From NCBI GenBank assembly GCA_033239005.1, contig BSQZ01000001.1, positions 16,368,500 through 16,432,499 of the forward strand: a DNA stretch of 64,000 nt. The letters run 5' to 3'. The notes below the pieces were generated by a model that worked only from the letters and a program-made list of their open reading frames with translations, made no database searches and was not told where the DNA came from. Each line of letters opens with the position of its first letter. Within the stretch, counting starts at the first letter, position 1. Origin of the DNA: Lamellibrachia satsuma (taxonomy: Eukaryota; Annelida; Polychaeta; Sabellida; Siboglinidae). Shown piece by piece: positions 32,831 through 43,815 of this stretch. Position numbers and translations under genes: made by a program.

Positions 32831-34107
32831 CAGAGATGGAGTAATTATACCCAGTAAGTGTGTGTAATCTGCAATAATTGTGGAGTAAATGTACCCGTAC
32901 TCAATTAAATTTGTCAAAAAGGACAAATAAATGTAATCGTACTCGATTACATTGCCAAAATAATTGTTATCATGATTACAATAACACATTTCTTGTGCGT
33001 GTTTCTGTTACCCAGGTCCCAAGTACAACGCAAGCAGGAAAACATCAGTCTTTTTTACATTTATTCCATCTATTAGTATTAGTATGTTACCCTATATCCA
33101 GTAACACCCAGGAAGGTGTCAACAATTGCTAAGTAATGTTACAAACAACGTAAAAATAGGTTGATAAGTTCATGGCTTTAGAAATACCTCCTGAATCAAA
33201 CAATTCAGGACTAGCAAGCCAATTACTCCCTTTTGTTGTGTTGGGGCGGCAGGGTATGGCCATGTTGTATAAGACATCTTGTGTTGTGTTGGGGCAGCAG
33301 GGTATGGCCATGTTGTATAAGACATCTTGTGTTGTGTTGGGGCAGCAGGGTATGGCCATGTTGTATAAGACATCTTGTGTTGTGTTGGGGCGGCAGGGTA
33401 TGGCCATGTTGTATAAGACATCTTGTGTTGTGTTGGGGCGGCAGGGTATGGCCATGTTGTATAAGACATCTTGTGTTGTGATGGGGTGGCAGGGTATGGC
33501 CATGTTGTATAAGACATCTTGTGTTGTGTTGGGGCGGCAGGGTATGGCCATGTTGTATAAGAGATCTTGTGTTGTGTTGGGGCGGCAGGGTATAGCCATG
33601 TTGTATAAGACATCTTGTGTTGTGATGGGGTGGCAGGGTATGGCCATGTTGTATAAGACATCTTATGTTGTGTTGGGGCAGCAGGGTATGGCCATGTTGT
33701 ATAAGACATATTATGTTGTGTTGGGGCGGCAGGGTATGGCCATGTTGTATAAGGCATCTTCAAATAAGACATCCCATTACTAGATTCCTCTCCAATTGCA
33801 TGTATGGTACCTAAATTTATGAAGTACTTTGCACTTCATTTTGTGTCTAATGCATGTAATATTGACTGCATTTTAACATTCTTTGATTTTGCCTTGAATA
33901 AAATTGGTGACAATAATAACATGACGATTTCTATATATTATTTAATTATGCCAATTATATTCTTGAATGTAATAATGATTACATGCTAAAGTTAATCATT
34001 AATTACACTCATTTTCTAAGTAATCATACTCATATTTTGTTATACTAATTATAATTTATTGCATTTTTTTATTTGCCCTAGTAACTATAATTTAATTCCC
34101 AACCGAT
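32831..34107. mobile_element. Non-autonomous hAT-type element carrying a minisatellite
   Basis: The left end CAGAGATGGAGTAATTATA resembles the start of the hAT-type element at 51115. The right end, in reverse, reads GGTTGGGAATTAAATTATAG. The interior shares AGCAAGCCAATTAC and the downstream TTGTGTTGTG-TGGG motif with 51580-51625, and a CCAGGAAG segment with 51460. No clear 8-bp duplication could be read, so the exact right end is uncertain. The 48-bp tandem array (33234-33765) is an expansion within it. Confidence 0.5.
33234..33765 (+). repeat. 48-bp minisatellite, 11 copies
   Basis: The unit is GTTGTGTTGGGGCGGCAGGG followed by TATGGCCATGTTGTATAAGA and CATCTTGT. Copies start every 48 bp with few substitutions (GGGGCAGC / GGGGTGGC / ATAGCC variants). 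As 48 is divisible by three, open frames run through on both strands; these are not treated as genes. Confidence 0.97.
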
Positions 34108-34630
34108 ATACATAAACTGAGGGAGGTCTGTGATTCACTAGACTACAAATACACATTTTTACATTGGTCATAAACCAAAATGGTAAATATCACCAATAGT
34201 GGATTACCAATAGTGCATTATGGTAAATCTGGTAAATATTTAACAATGGTTACAGACTCAAACTAGCAGATGAACGTTAAACTGGTCTGGTCTGGTATTT
34301 ATAATAGAATGTAACATGTCTAATACTTGTACATACATTTATCAATGATGTACTCACTTTGTGAAATCGTGTTGAAAGAGATGTAGGTTGGCTGCCTGTG
34401 CTTTCACCTACAACATAAGAAATATTATGTGAAGACAACATTTTAATAGTTTACTAATTGTGTTTAAAAATATAGATTCAGCATCATGTACAGCACCACA
34501 GCAAACTCACAGTGGAAGCATGAGTCTTCTTCTTTCGTGAAATCTGTAAAACATTAATTTGTTCAGTTACACTGAATAGGCAAAGCCATAATTAGCTATA
34601 AATAAATAATATATATATATACACACACAC

Positions 34631-34672
<42 letters not shown>

Positions 34673-35944
34673 GCAATAACAACGTAAGTGACAGCAATCA
34701 TGCATTTACTTCATATGTGTTGTGCTACCATGTACATAATCTATTAGTATGTTACTGAAACTGGATAAATAAGTGATAATGAATGTTCAAAATTATGAAT
34801 AACAGTTTTGTCCAGGTCATCATAGTAGAGAAGAATTGACTATTGGTGTAGTTAACTGGAATTCCTGCGGACAGCATCCGTAGCCATGTCACTCGGGGTT
34901 ATGTAAATCACTCGTCATTTTAACAATTAATGTGCAGTTTGTTTTGACAGACACATTTCCCCCCAGTAACTGATGCTGTCCACGGGATGCCCATGGGATT
35001 ATATACTGAATGGTTCTTCCTGTTAATCCATTCAGATGAATGGTGAACATACTGACTTCAAGCAATACTTGCTTGTTGTGGTAGGCTCTGGTAATAACAG
35101 TTTTGCAATAGATCAAGAGCAGACATTGAATAAACTGGCTAAGACTTTTTAAGTTCAGTCACATTTACATGTTGAGTGTCGATGTGGTTGATAAAAAATA
35201 CAATGAATGCTCCCTATAGATATTGCTTCGGCAATGGTTTGGCAACATTTCTTGCAATGTCAAACGTGTCATACACAATTTATGGTTAACGTAAATGCGA
35301 TAGCCAGGACAACACTTCTGAGATGTTTATTAACATTCTGTTTATTTTTGCTGTGTCTAAAATATTGCAGCTATGTAAATATTTTGAGTTGCCATGTAGG
35401 CCACTGTAGTCAAAAATTTAAGTCGCCCAAAGCCATTTTTGGACTGCTAAATATCACCCCTAAATATATTCATAAAAATGCATGTTTTGATTAATCTTAT
35501 GCCACAGTGTATAGAAGTGTGTGCGTACTGTTTAGAAACTATCAAGCACAGTTTTACACTAGTACCTTGCATAAACATGTATATTATACCCCTGAAATAA
35601 TTATATGAATGAGAATTGTCAACTGACATTAAATTAAGCATTTGAATCACAAGCCCTTTAAATGTATCATGTTATATTCTGCTGTCTTGTAAACATATGC
35701 CTGATTTAACAAAGATAAAAAAATGGAAAAACACTATTGTGTTTAATATAAATGCTCATTCAATGGAATTGCTTTTAAAGAAAGGCCGATTGGTTCTGAA
35801 AAATTTTCACACAGCCATATGCTGCAGTACCACCACACATCACATCAGGAAATATTTGGTTATATTTATACCTACCATGACATAAACCCAGGCCTAATAT
35901 ATACATATCATTCATGTGCATTCATAACAAGTTATTGTTTTCAG
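34108..35944. other. PTPA intron stretch with microsatellite, no gene recognised
   Basis: Contains a (TA)n/(CA)n run at 34608-34672. Two very short minus-strand exon-like pieces (34543-34511 and 34407-34358) have acceptor and donor sites but no recognisable protein. The rest is plain AT-rich intron ending in TTTTCAG at 35944. Confidence 0.55.
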
Positions 35945-36070
35945 GCAACAGAAAAGCTGATAGCTGTTCTTGACACTGCAGATGGTTGGATTGACAACCT
36001 GCCGCCAGTTGAACAACCACAACGATTTGGCAACAAAGCATTTCGAGATTGGTTCAAGAAACTTCAAGAA
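35945..36070 (+). CDS. PTPA: PTPA, third visible coding exon
   Basis: Forty-two codons, phase 0/0, between TTTTCAG and GTAAAC. It encodes ATEKLIAVLDTADGWIDNLP and then QRFGNKAFRDWFKKLQE, carrying the strongly conserved RFGNKA-(Y/F)-R-x-W signature of the family. Confidence 0.97.
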
Positions 36071-36419
36071 GTAAACTTCTTCTCACGTATTTTTAGGTTG
36101 ACACCAGATGACAGTTCAACATGCGATATATAATTAGCTTATTTAGTTAAATAAAGTTACAAAAGTGAATACTGTTGCAATAAGGAGTTATGTGCGGTTG
36201 CCTTCTGTGTGTGGTGGGTTGGAAAAACTCAAATGTACATAGGGTCATTCCACTTTCATTTATTCACATGCATCTATAGCTCATATTTTTAGGTTACCTC
36301 ATTTCTTACAACTGCTCAAATGAATGAATCTGAAATAATTGCTTAAGTTTGTAGTCCAATTAGTTTGTAAAATATTGTAAATTTTCTGTAAATGGTTTAT
36401 GTTAGTTTTGACCCTGTAA

Positions 36420-37393
36420 CACAAGTAACACTTTAACAAGATTTGCCATCCAAGCCAAAGGCCCAGATGGCAAGTGGACAAGGAAGCCATTGGCTTATCG
36501 AGAGTCCAACAATGTTCATCTACGTGTAACCCGCCCTCCTGAGATATGTGTCAACCCTATTTTTAAACATATTCACGCTGCTAGCAGTTATACAATCCGC
36601 AGACAATTTGTTCCATTCATTAATTGTCCTCTGTGAGAAAAAGTACTTCATGATATTCAATCTACACTGATCCTTTACTAATATTACCTGATGTCCTCTA
36701 GTTCTACTATCTTTCTTGAGTGAGAAAAACATTTCTATCAATATTTTCATACCCATTCAATATCTTATACACCTCAATCTGATCTCTTAACCTCCTTGTC
36801 TCTAGTGTGGTTAAACTACATTTAACTACATTTCAGGCATTCTTCATAACTAAGGGCTCTCAGTTCTGCAATAATTTGAGTTGCTCTCCTCTGTGTGCAT
36901 TCAAGGATATCTATACCCTTCTTATGATATGGTCTCCACGCTTGTATACAGTATTCTAAATGAGCTCTAACCATTGCTTTATACAGAGGTATAATTAGGT
37001 TTTTTCCTTGTATGTTATGTTTCTCCTAATCAACCCAAGAATTTGAGTACCCTTTGAAGCTGCAATACCACACTGCTCTGAAACTTTCATATCAGCACTT
37101 ATTGTAACTCCTAAGTCCTTTTCTTATACAGTAGTTCCCAGATATAACAGGTTTTCTATAGCTATTGTTGAGTATCTCCAATTTTATAGTTTACATCCAA
37201 GTTCACATGTCCTGTATGTAGGCATTTACATTTCCCAAAATTTAACAATATCTGCCATTTCTCAGACCATTTCACTAATCTGTCTAGATCGTTTTGTAAA
37301 TGTTGTTTATTACCATCAGTGTTAACCTTTCTAAACACTTCTGTGTCATCCGCAAATTTAAGTATGTTACTTGTTATACTGTCATCCAAGTCA

Positions 37394-37427
<34 letters not shown>

Positions 37428-37570
37428 GAATAATAAAGGTCCTAATACTGATCCTTGTGGTACCCTGCTCAAAACTGGTTTCCAGTTTGAAACTTCTCCA
37501 TCTACTACAACACGCTGTCTTCTGTCAGTTCTATCCAGTCAATTATGCAATCCCCGATAAGTTGGGCTTT
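36420..37570 (-). mobile_element. CR1-like LINE fragment (RT C-terminal half and 3' UTR)
   Basis: Minus-strand blocks: VDGEVSNWKPVLSRVPQGSV (about 37510-37450), the catalytic palm ITSNILKFADDTEVF (37380-37330), a thumb region with KWSEKWQILLNFGKCK, RRATKII-like sequence, and the C-terminus MFFSLKKDSRTRGHQVILV through KLSADC to YLRRAGYT (36756-36520). A (TA)n run at 37396-37424 splits the palm. The 3' UTR continues to about 36420. It lacks endonuclease, so is 5'-truncated, as is usual after target-primed reverse transcription. Confidence 0.82.
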
Positions 37571-37950
37571 GTCAATTATTGGAATAGTTTCATGGTATTA
37601 TAATTTGTCAATTTAGACTCTAACTTTGAATATTGTATGTTAGTAAACTGGCAGATCCACCAATACTACCAGTGACATAGGCAACTATTAATGGCTATTA
37701 GTAGTTCCAACAGTTAACATACACTGTTGCAAACCACCAACAAATGGTAAAGACTTTAGAGCATAGTTTTATAGATACCCAATTTTATTCTGTTTTAGCC
37801 ATTCCTTCAGTTTGTTTACTGTTTATATTTTAAAAAGAGTTACACTAGTTATATGTATGTACTTTAACCTGTAAATATTTTGTCATTTTATGGTTTCCAA
37901 GATTACATGTATGTGCCACTAGCAGTAACATACAGTATTTTCTATTTCAG

Positions 37951-38068
37951 AATTGCGAAGACCTGTTGTTGACAGCACTTGATGAGAAGTTCCATCCAGC
38001 AGTTAAAGAAATCTCTATCTACCTTGTGGAAAGTGTTGGAAATGCAACGCGGATAGACTATGGAACTG
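37951..38068 (+). CDS. PTPA: PTPA, fourth visible coding exon
   Basis: Between ATTTCAG and GTAGCA, phase 0 in and 1 out. It encodes FHPAVKEISIYLVESVGNAT then RIDYGTG, the conserved R-x-DYGTGHE core motif, which is completed by GHE at the start of the next exon. Confidence 0.97.
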
Positions 38069-38601
38069 GTAGCAGTCTACAACTTTCTATTATTATTTCA
38101 TTATCAGCATATTGACTTTTTCTACTTTCTGGCATTGTTTTTAAGATGGCTGTGTGGCTTACACATCAATACATTCCCCCCTCGTAATATATAATATATG
38201 GCTTGTCTCAGTAGAAATAATATTACTGTAGCTTCTTAAATTTTTTCTAGCAACTGTAGTTCACCTCTTTTAACCAAAATTGTCATTCATGTTATTAACT
38301 TATTAGTTAGTGAGTGACTCACTGATGTACTTGTGTGTGCGTGCATGTGTGCGTGCTATCATGTGTAAATCATCACATATACCAAAGTTTGTTCTTGCTG
38401 GACTATTGTGTACAGTGGCGGATTAAGACATTCACAATGGTAAATTTTGTGGGCCCTAGCTAAACCCACCTGAAGTTCTTCAAGTGGAAATTTCACCCAT
38501 TAGATTTACATAATTATATTGAACATGCAAATAGAGTACATGCATGAATTTATAAACTTAATACAAGACCAGTACTTTGCAAGAGCTTGCGGTATAGTCA
38601 T

Positions 38602-38990
38602 CAGACTTGGCGTCAGTTACATTGTAATTGAAATTTAAATGCCAATTGTTTTGTTTTAAAATGTAATTGGAATTGGTGAAAATGTAATTGGTATTTCCAA
38701 TTACTTTTCAGTTACATAATGTAACTTTTTTGCTCAAATAATCTGCTACAAATAATCAATAAAACATAGTATGTTACATAGATCATATTTGTTTGCCATT
38801 ATGCACCATAATACACTGTGTGTAAAAAATGTAATGAAGTTACTCTAAAAAGATGTTATTTTTTTGCATTGAGTAAATCTGTGGTTGTCTTGTTCATATA
38901 CTGTTATTTCAGTATTTTTGGAATTGGTATTTTGGAATTGGTATTTATAATTGGTTTGGAATTGATGTAATGTAATTGACCCTAAGTCTA
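38602..38990. mobile_element. Small inverted-repeat (MITE-like) element
   Basis: AGACTTGGCGTCAGTTACAT (38603) pairs with the reverse of the right end, AGACTTAGGGTCAATTACAT (from 38989). The interior is dominated by AATTGGTATT / GTAATTGAAA repeats. No target duplication is clear. It lies downstream of CAGTGGCGGATTAAGACA (38414), which resembles one end of a different hAT-type element. Confidence 0.5.
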
Positions 38991-39240
38991 TTCTTGAAAC
39001 ACACACACAAATCATCCCATTCAAATTGATTATAGCATCACTTTTGAAAGTCCAGAATTACTTGCACTGTCCGCTAACTGCCCATAGCTGCCACCTGGCC
39101 AATGTGGACAACGGACAGGGAATTTGGACCAGACAATTCATAGCCACCGTGTCGCTTGCAGACAGGTCAAAATGCATTGACATTCCTGCGAGTCAATCTA
39201 GCTGAACCAGCACTGATACCCACTAATTATTTATTCTGTG

Positions 39241-39845
39241 TCGGGGTACGGAAAAAAGCCACCCGGAAAAAAGCCATCCTTGAAAAAGGCCCCCATAAAA
39301 AAAATAAATAAATTTAATTGTCATTTTCTATTTAAATTATTACGTACAATCAATTTGAAGCATTCAGAGTGAGCACATTCACACAAAGCCTGTCAGTAAC
39401 GTCTGTGATGAATACATGTCACACCCCAGTTAATGCACAAGGCACATAAAGCCATATACACAAACTCCAGGACTATTGCAGGTGAGAAAATGGATGTCCA
39501 GGATTGCAGTTATCTAAATGGGGGTGAAAGGACGAGTTGCATTGTTGAGCACAAATGAAAGCAGTTAATACTCTCTCACAAGCACTAGACAAGACTCCAA
39601 TTTGACACCAACCAGCTTAATATGGTTAAAGTCCTTTATTCATTGATCACACTAAGCTGTACAAACAAAAATATTTATTTTAGTAATATTATTAGAAATG
39701 TCTTATGTCATATATGTGTACCTTTGTTTTTATGCGACTTTACAAATGTAAGTGTAATTTTATTGTTTTTATATTTTATTTTATCTTATATGGGGGACTT
39801 TTTTCAGGGTTTTTCCTAGGGTCTTTTTTCCGGGGGGGGGCTTAT
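39241..39845. mobile_element. Inverted-repeat element with GGAAAAAAGCC motifs
   Basis: The left side has GGAAAAAAGCC twice (39250-39280), followed by GAAAAAGGCCCC. The right side (39793-39838) holds the inverse pattern, GGGGGACTTTTTTC and GGTCTTTTTTCCGGGG. The interior is AT-rich and non-coding. Ends and target duplication are not precisely set. Confidence 0.5.
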
Positions 39846-41119
39846 TTCAGTATTTCTTTGTGTCATACCATCTGCATAATGTCATCAAGAAGTATAAGAA
39901 ATGTGCTCCAAATAAGGCAAGCCTCTTGCATAGCCATAGCCTAGGCCACTGCCAGCTGTGTAAACTTTCACCCCTTGGCTTCTCTTGGACATCAAATCTG
40001 TTTCAGCTTGCCTTGCCTTAACCCTCCTTTGTTTTGAAAAAGAGTAAAAATCCCAGAAACCAAGCTCCAACCAGACGAAAGTCAATGTTACTATCTGTCC
40101 GACAGCAGTGGACCTTGTACAATTCCGTTTCAGTTATGTCACTTAATCATTCGTTCTAGAGGGGTCAACGAAACTGATTACATGGGACCATCACGACCCC
40201 ATATGCCACCTGGTTTCCATGTAGTGGAATGCAGTAATGCTGTGTAATTGATGACATTTTCACCAACAAAGGTTATGGCCCACATATGTTGGAAATATAT
40301 GTATTGTTTTATTAACTGTAGCTTTGTACCGTTCATGACAGTACTAACTAGCAACCATAGCAAATTATAATGCGCCACCAAGTGAGTGTCCACTTAATCA
40401 AGTTCTCCATAACGGACACCTGTCCGTAACGGACATAGTGCATAGTCCTGGCGGTGTCTGCCCATGGACAGGTTTCAATGTCATTTCAGACAAAAATAGT
40501 GCATATCTACTAAGACATGCTAGCTTGTTTATCTTTATTATATTTACATTTTGGTTTAGTTTTTGTAAATTGACGGATAAACAATTAAATTATTTTTGAC
40601 CAGGTCCAATCAAAATTCAGCAAAAAATGGTCCGGCTGTATGTACTATAACAAGACTTTCGTAAGTTACCCCATCTAACAATCAAAGTCAATTCTTTTGA
40701 TGATTTATAAAGCACACTAATTAAACCAACTGCGCATATTACTTAAACTATTCACACATTAAACATTTGAGCATCAATGAACCTGATTCATGATGGGCCA
40801 AATCAATCGAGGAGGAAGGTTTAACTGCCACACATCTTTTTAAAAATATATATTTTAGCTGTAGTTTCTAGTGCTACCATGTATACAGTACATTGAAAAG
40901 TCAAACACATTCAGTATTATTTTCCAAAGATCTCTTAATTTTTTCGTTGCTAACAAAATGTGTACCTGACATGCTGAATTGTTGATGTAATTCTTTTATG
41001 TTTATTAAGCACATTATTCCATTTAATTTGTGGGATTGTACATATTGCAAAATACATGTGGTTGGTTTTAATGGGTTATATGGTAAAACATGTTATATTC
41101 ATGCTATTGTTTATTTCAG
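39846..41119. other. PTPA intron stretch, no gene recognised
   Basis: Short open frames only, none with family similarity. A small local repeat of CGGACA words appears at 40410-40470 and 39066-39120 (GGACAACGGACA). Confidence 0.55.
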
Positions 41120-41219
41120 GCCATGAGATGTCCTTTGTGGCCTTCCTATGCTGTTTGTTTAAAATTGGTGTGTTCAGCCAGAAAGATTCAACTGCAGTTG
41201 TGCTTAAGCTGTTTAGTAG
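41120..41219 (+). CDS. PTPA: PTPA, fifth visible coding exon
   Basis: Between ATTTCAG and GTAAGT, phase 1 in and 2 out. It encodes GHEMSFVAFLCCLFKIGVFS, then STAVVLKLFSR, corresponding to the hydrophobic FLCCL-x-KIGV helix of the family. Confidence 0.97.
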
Positions 41220-41504
41220 GTAAGTTGTCATCACTTAGTGGTCGTCTTTGTTACAATTGTTATGTCTGATAGTAATAGTATAAGGTATGTGACAACTAGC
41301 TTTAATCTATGGTTCTGTTCCTCTTGTAAAAAATGAGATGTAATTAGTGTAACCCTGTCAGAATTTGATTAAGATTCAGTAATAATAATTTTCCAAGATT
41401 TATCATAGAAAGATGTTTAAATCAAGTGTTTAAATCAACATTTCATTACAAACTGTTCATGTTTGCAATCCTGCACATTTCTTAGATTTAATTGATTCTG
41501 ACTG

Positions 41505-41965
41505 AGGATGCCCTGTAACAGGCTGGTCTGGGTCAAAAGCCATCCCAGTCAAAAGTGTTCACAATGCTCAAAAGCTAGAGGGTTGACCAATCAATACATT
41601 TATTATTTAGTCACTGATAATGATACATCAGAAATTGTAACATGAGTACCCAAGACATATGTATAACAAGTAGTCAATATTTCATTAGTAATGTCTTAAA
41701 AGGTTACAGGAAAAAGCTTCAGTATACTAAATGCAAGTGTTGACCATTTAAAAATATCTATGAAAAATGTCCATATAATTTCAACATACACAACATTTGA
41801 AAATATAATTTGCCACATGCAAAAACTAACATGATTTGCCATAACCCTATATTGTATATGATACTACACGGTTTTTATATGTCAAATATGTTACACTTTT
41901 CTAGTAAGGATGAGGGCTGTTGACCGGGAGGGCTTTTGACCGTATCAACCAGGGTTGAACTCTTA
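41505..41965. mobile_element. Inverted-repeat element with GGTCAAAAGCC motifs
   Basis: The left side reads GGGTCAAAAGCCATCCCAGT (41532) and the right side in reverse reads CGGTCAAAAGCCCTCCCGGT (from 41944). Both are followed by a second CAAAAG or CAACAG copy. The interior is AT-rich. The repeated AAAAGCC word recalls the element at 39241-39845. Confidence 0.5.
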
Positions 41966-42195
41966 ACCCCTGGAATTATACAGTGTTGATGATGATCCCA
42001 CAACAACACAGACCTAAAAAAAATGTCCTGCTGTTACACATATCTATCTCAGAAGTGTACAAATGACCCTAGGACCTAGTAAAATTGACACTGAAACAGT
42101 TAGACATAAATGCGTAGCATGCTTTAACAAAGTTACCATCTAAAACACCTTAAAGCACTTGTGAATGTGAAGAGGACTATTTACTTATTTTCCAG

Positions 42196-42320
42196 GTATC
42201 TGCAATTGATGCGAAAGTTGCAGCTGGTATACAGGATGGAGCCAGCTGGAAGTCATGGGGTCTGGAGTTTGGACGATTACTGCTTTATCCCATTTTACTG
42301 GGGTAGTTCTCAACTTATAG
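42196..42320 (+). CDS. PTPA: PTPA, sixth visible coding exon
   Basis: Between TTTTCCAG and GTAAGA, phase 2 in and 1 out. It encodes [20 protein letters not shown] followed by [20 protein letters not shown]. This is the most conserved stretch of PTPA ([16 protein letters not shown] and WGSSQL), lining the nucleotide/peptide pocket in known structures. Confidence 0.98.
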
Positions 42321-42724
42321 GTAAGACTTTAACGTGTTGCCTAGAACATAATATGGGTCATTCTCACGAAAGTAACAATTTAGCACACACAAATTAGTTG
42401 ATGTATACACAAATGTCCCTTAAAGCTGTTCACTTTTTTGTTAATTAATTACTAATTAGCATACTTATCTTGGCCAAGACCATTTCATTAGGCATTTTAA
42501 TAATGCCTTTCTGAGAAGCAGGGGCTGGTTTTGATGTTGAAATGTCATTAACGTTGCCTGATTTTACTCCACCTATAGGCTTCCAACATAAAAATTTTAT
42601 TAATTACTATTCAAAACAAACATTTACAACGGCTACATTTAGAAGATGGTTGTGGCTGATATATTATCGTATATGATGTTAACAAAAAATTAACTTTTTT
42701 CAAAACTTAGTTTAAATTAACTCA

Positions 42725-43600
42725 CATAATTTGTTTAAAAATATGCGAAAACTCGGCAACAAGCCATGTAAACATCTCATGGCGGCAGAGGATGGTGATG
42801 AAAACCAAAAAACAGCTCCAGATGAGGTGTTGAAATGCTGGGGAACATACTTTGAGAAACATCTTAACACGAACTGGCCAAGGTCAGAAGAAGAACTTGG
42901 TGACATTCCAGACAACATCCCTGGATTGGTTGGACCACCATTCTCCATAAAGGAGGTACATAAGGCTGTCAAAGCATGAAGTCAAGGAAAGTGGCTGGTG
43001 CTGACCACATAAGGCTGAAGCTTTGAAAGCAGGCGGACAGAAGATGGCTGAGATGTTCTTGAAAATATGCAATGCAGCTTGGTTGACATCAGGAAAAGTT
43101 ACCAACGGATTGGAGCAGAAGTATGATCAACCCAGTACACAAGAAAGGGTGCAAGTTAACCCCGTCAAACTACCGAGCAATTTCCCTGATATCCCTGATA
43201 TCCTGATATCTGTAAGATGATACTCATGAGGATAGATGACAACATTGACACGCATCTATCAAAGCATCAGTTTGGATTCAGGAAGAACAGGGGGACAATA
43301 GTATTGTCTACATCACTGATTGAAGCTATTTGTGATAATGTTGAATGTCCAGTCGTCATCAATAGTCAACTGACAGAATGGTTCAGAAAATGCATATTTT
43401 CCAACAGAAGCATCTCAACAAGACTGAAAGCCAGATTATATGGCGCCCTTATAATGCCAATAGCAATCTATGGTGTGGAGGCTTGGAAGCTACGATCACA
43501 CTTGGAAGCTGTGATCACAGGAGATAAAATCTTTTGAGATTTTTGAGATGCCCTGCCTGCGGGTTATTAGAGGTGTTACCAGGGCGGACAGACTACAAAA
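42725..43600 (+). mobile_element. LINE reverse-transcriptase fragment with internal deletion
   Basis: Plus-strand blocks: a linker (EEVLKCWGTYFEKHLN, 42820 on), SIKEVHKAVKA, KSRKVAGADHIRLKALKAGG, then HQFGFRKNRGTIVL (43265). The sequence then jumps from LIEAICDN to INSQLTEWF and to RLKARLYGALIMPIAIYGVEAWKL, so the catalytic FADD box is deleted. It is RTE-like or I-like in type. A THAP fragment in opposite orientation abuts its 3' end. Confidence 0.75.
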
Positions 43601-43604
43601 TATC

Positions 43605-43815
43605 AAGATCAGAGAGGACACCTTCTCTGGTCCGGATCAGTCGAAACAAGTTTTTTTGAAGCGAGCAAAGCTGGCTGTGCTTCGTTAGCTTGACGTTTGC
43701 TTTTTTAAACAAAGTTGGTTCCGTAGGGAACTTAAACCAACTATATGTTACTTTATTCTTACTTCTGTTTGTATTACAATCAAATATCGCACAATAAACC
43801 ATTATGACGCTTGCT
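43605..43815 (-). pseudogene. THAP-type fragment (copy 2)
   Basis: The minus frame from 43802 reads MVYCAIFDCNTNRSK, SWFKFPTEPTLFKKANV, TKHSQLCS, then IRTREGV. It keeps both N-terminal Cys residues lost in copy 1 (6432) and shares the segment downstream (GGACCAGAGAAGGTGT). The two copies define a dispersed repeat whose ancestor carried a THAP DNA-binding domain. Confidence 0.6.

Noticed and set aside
33170..33783. Open frames of about 200 codons on both strands
   Set aside because: Produced by the 48-bp minisatellite (16 codons per unit); no start context or domain outside the array.
38414..38470. CAGTGGCGGATTAAGACA as the end of a complete hAT-type element
   Set aside because: No matching opposite end or 8-bp duplication was found; only one end may be present.
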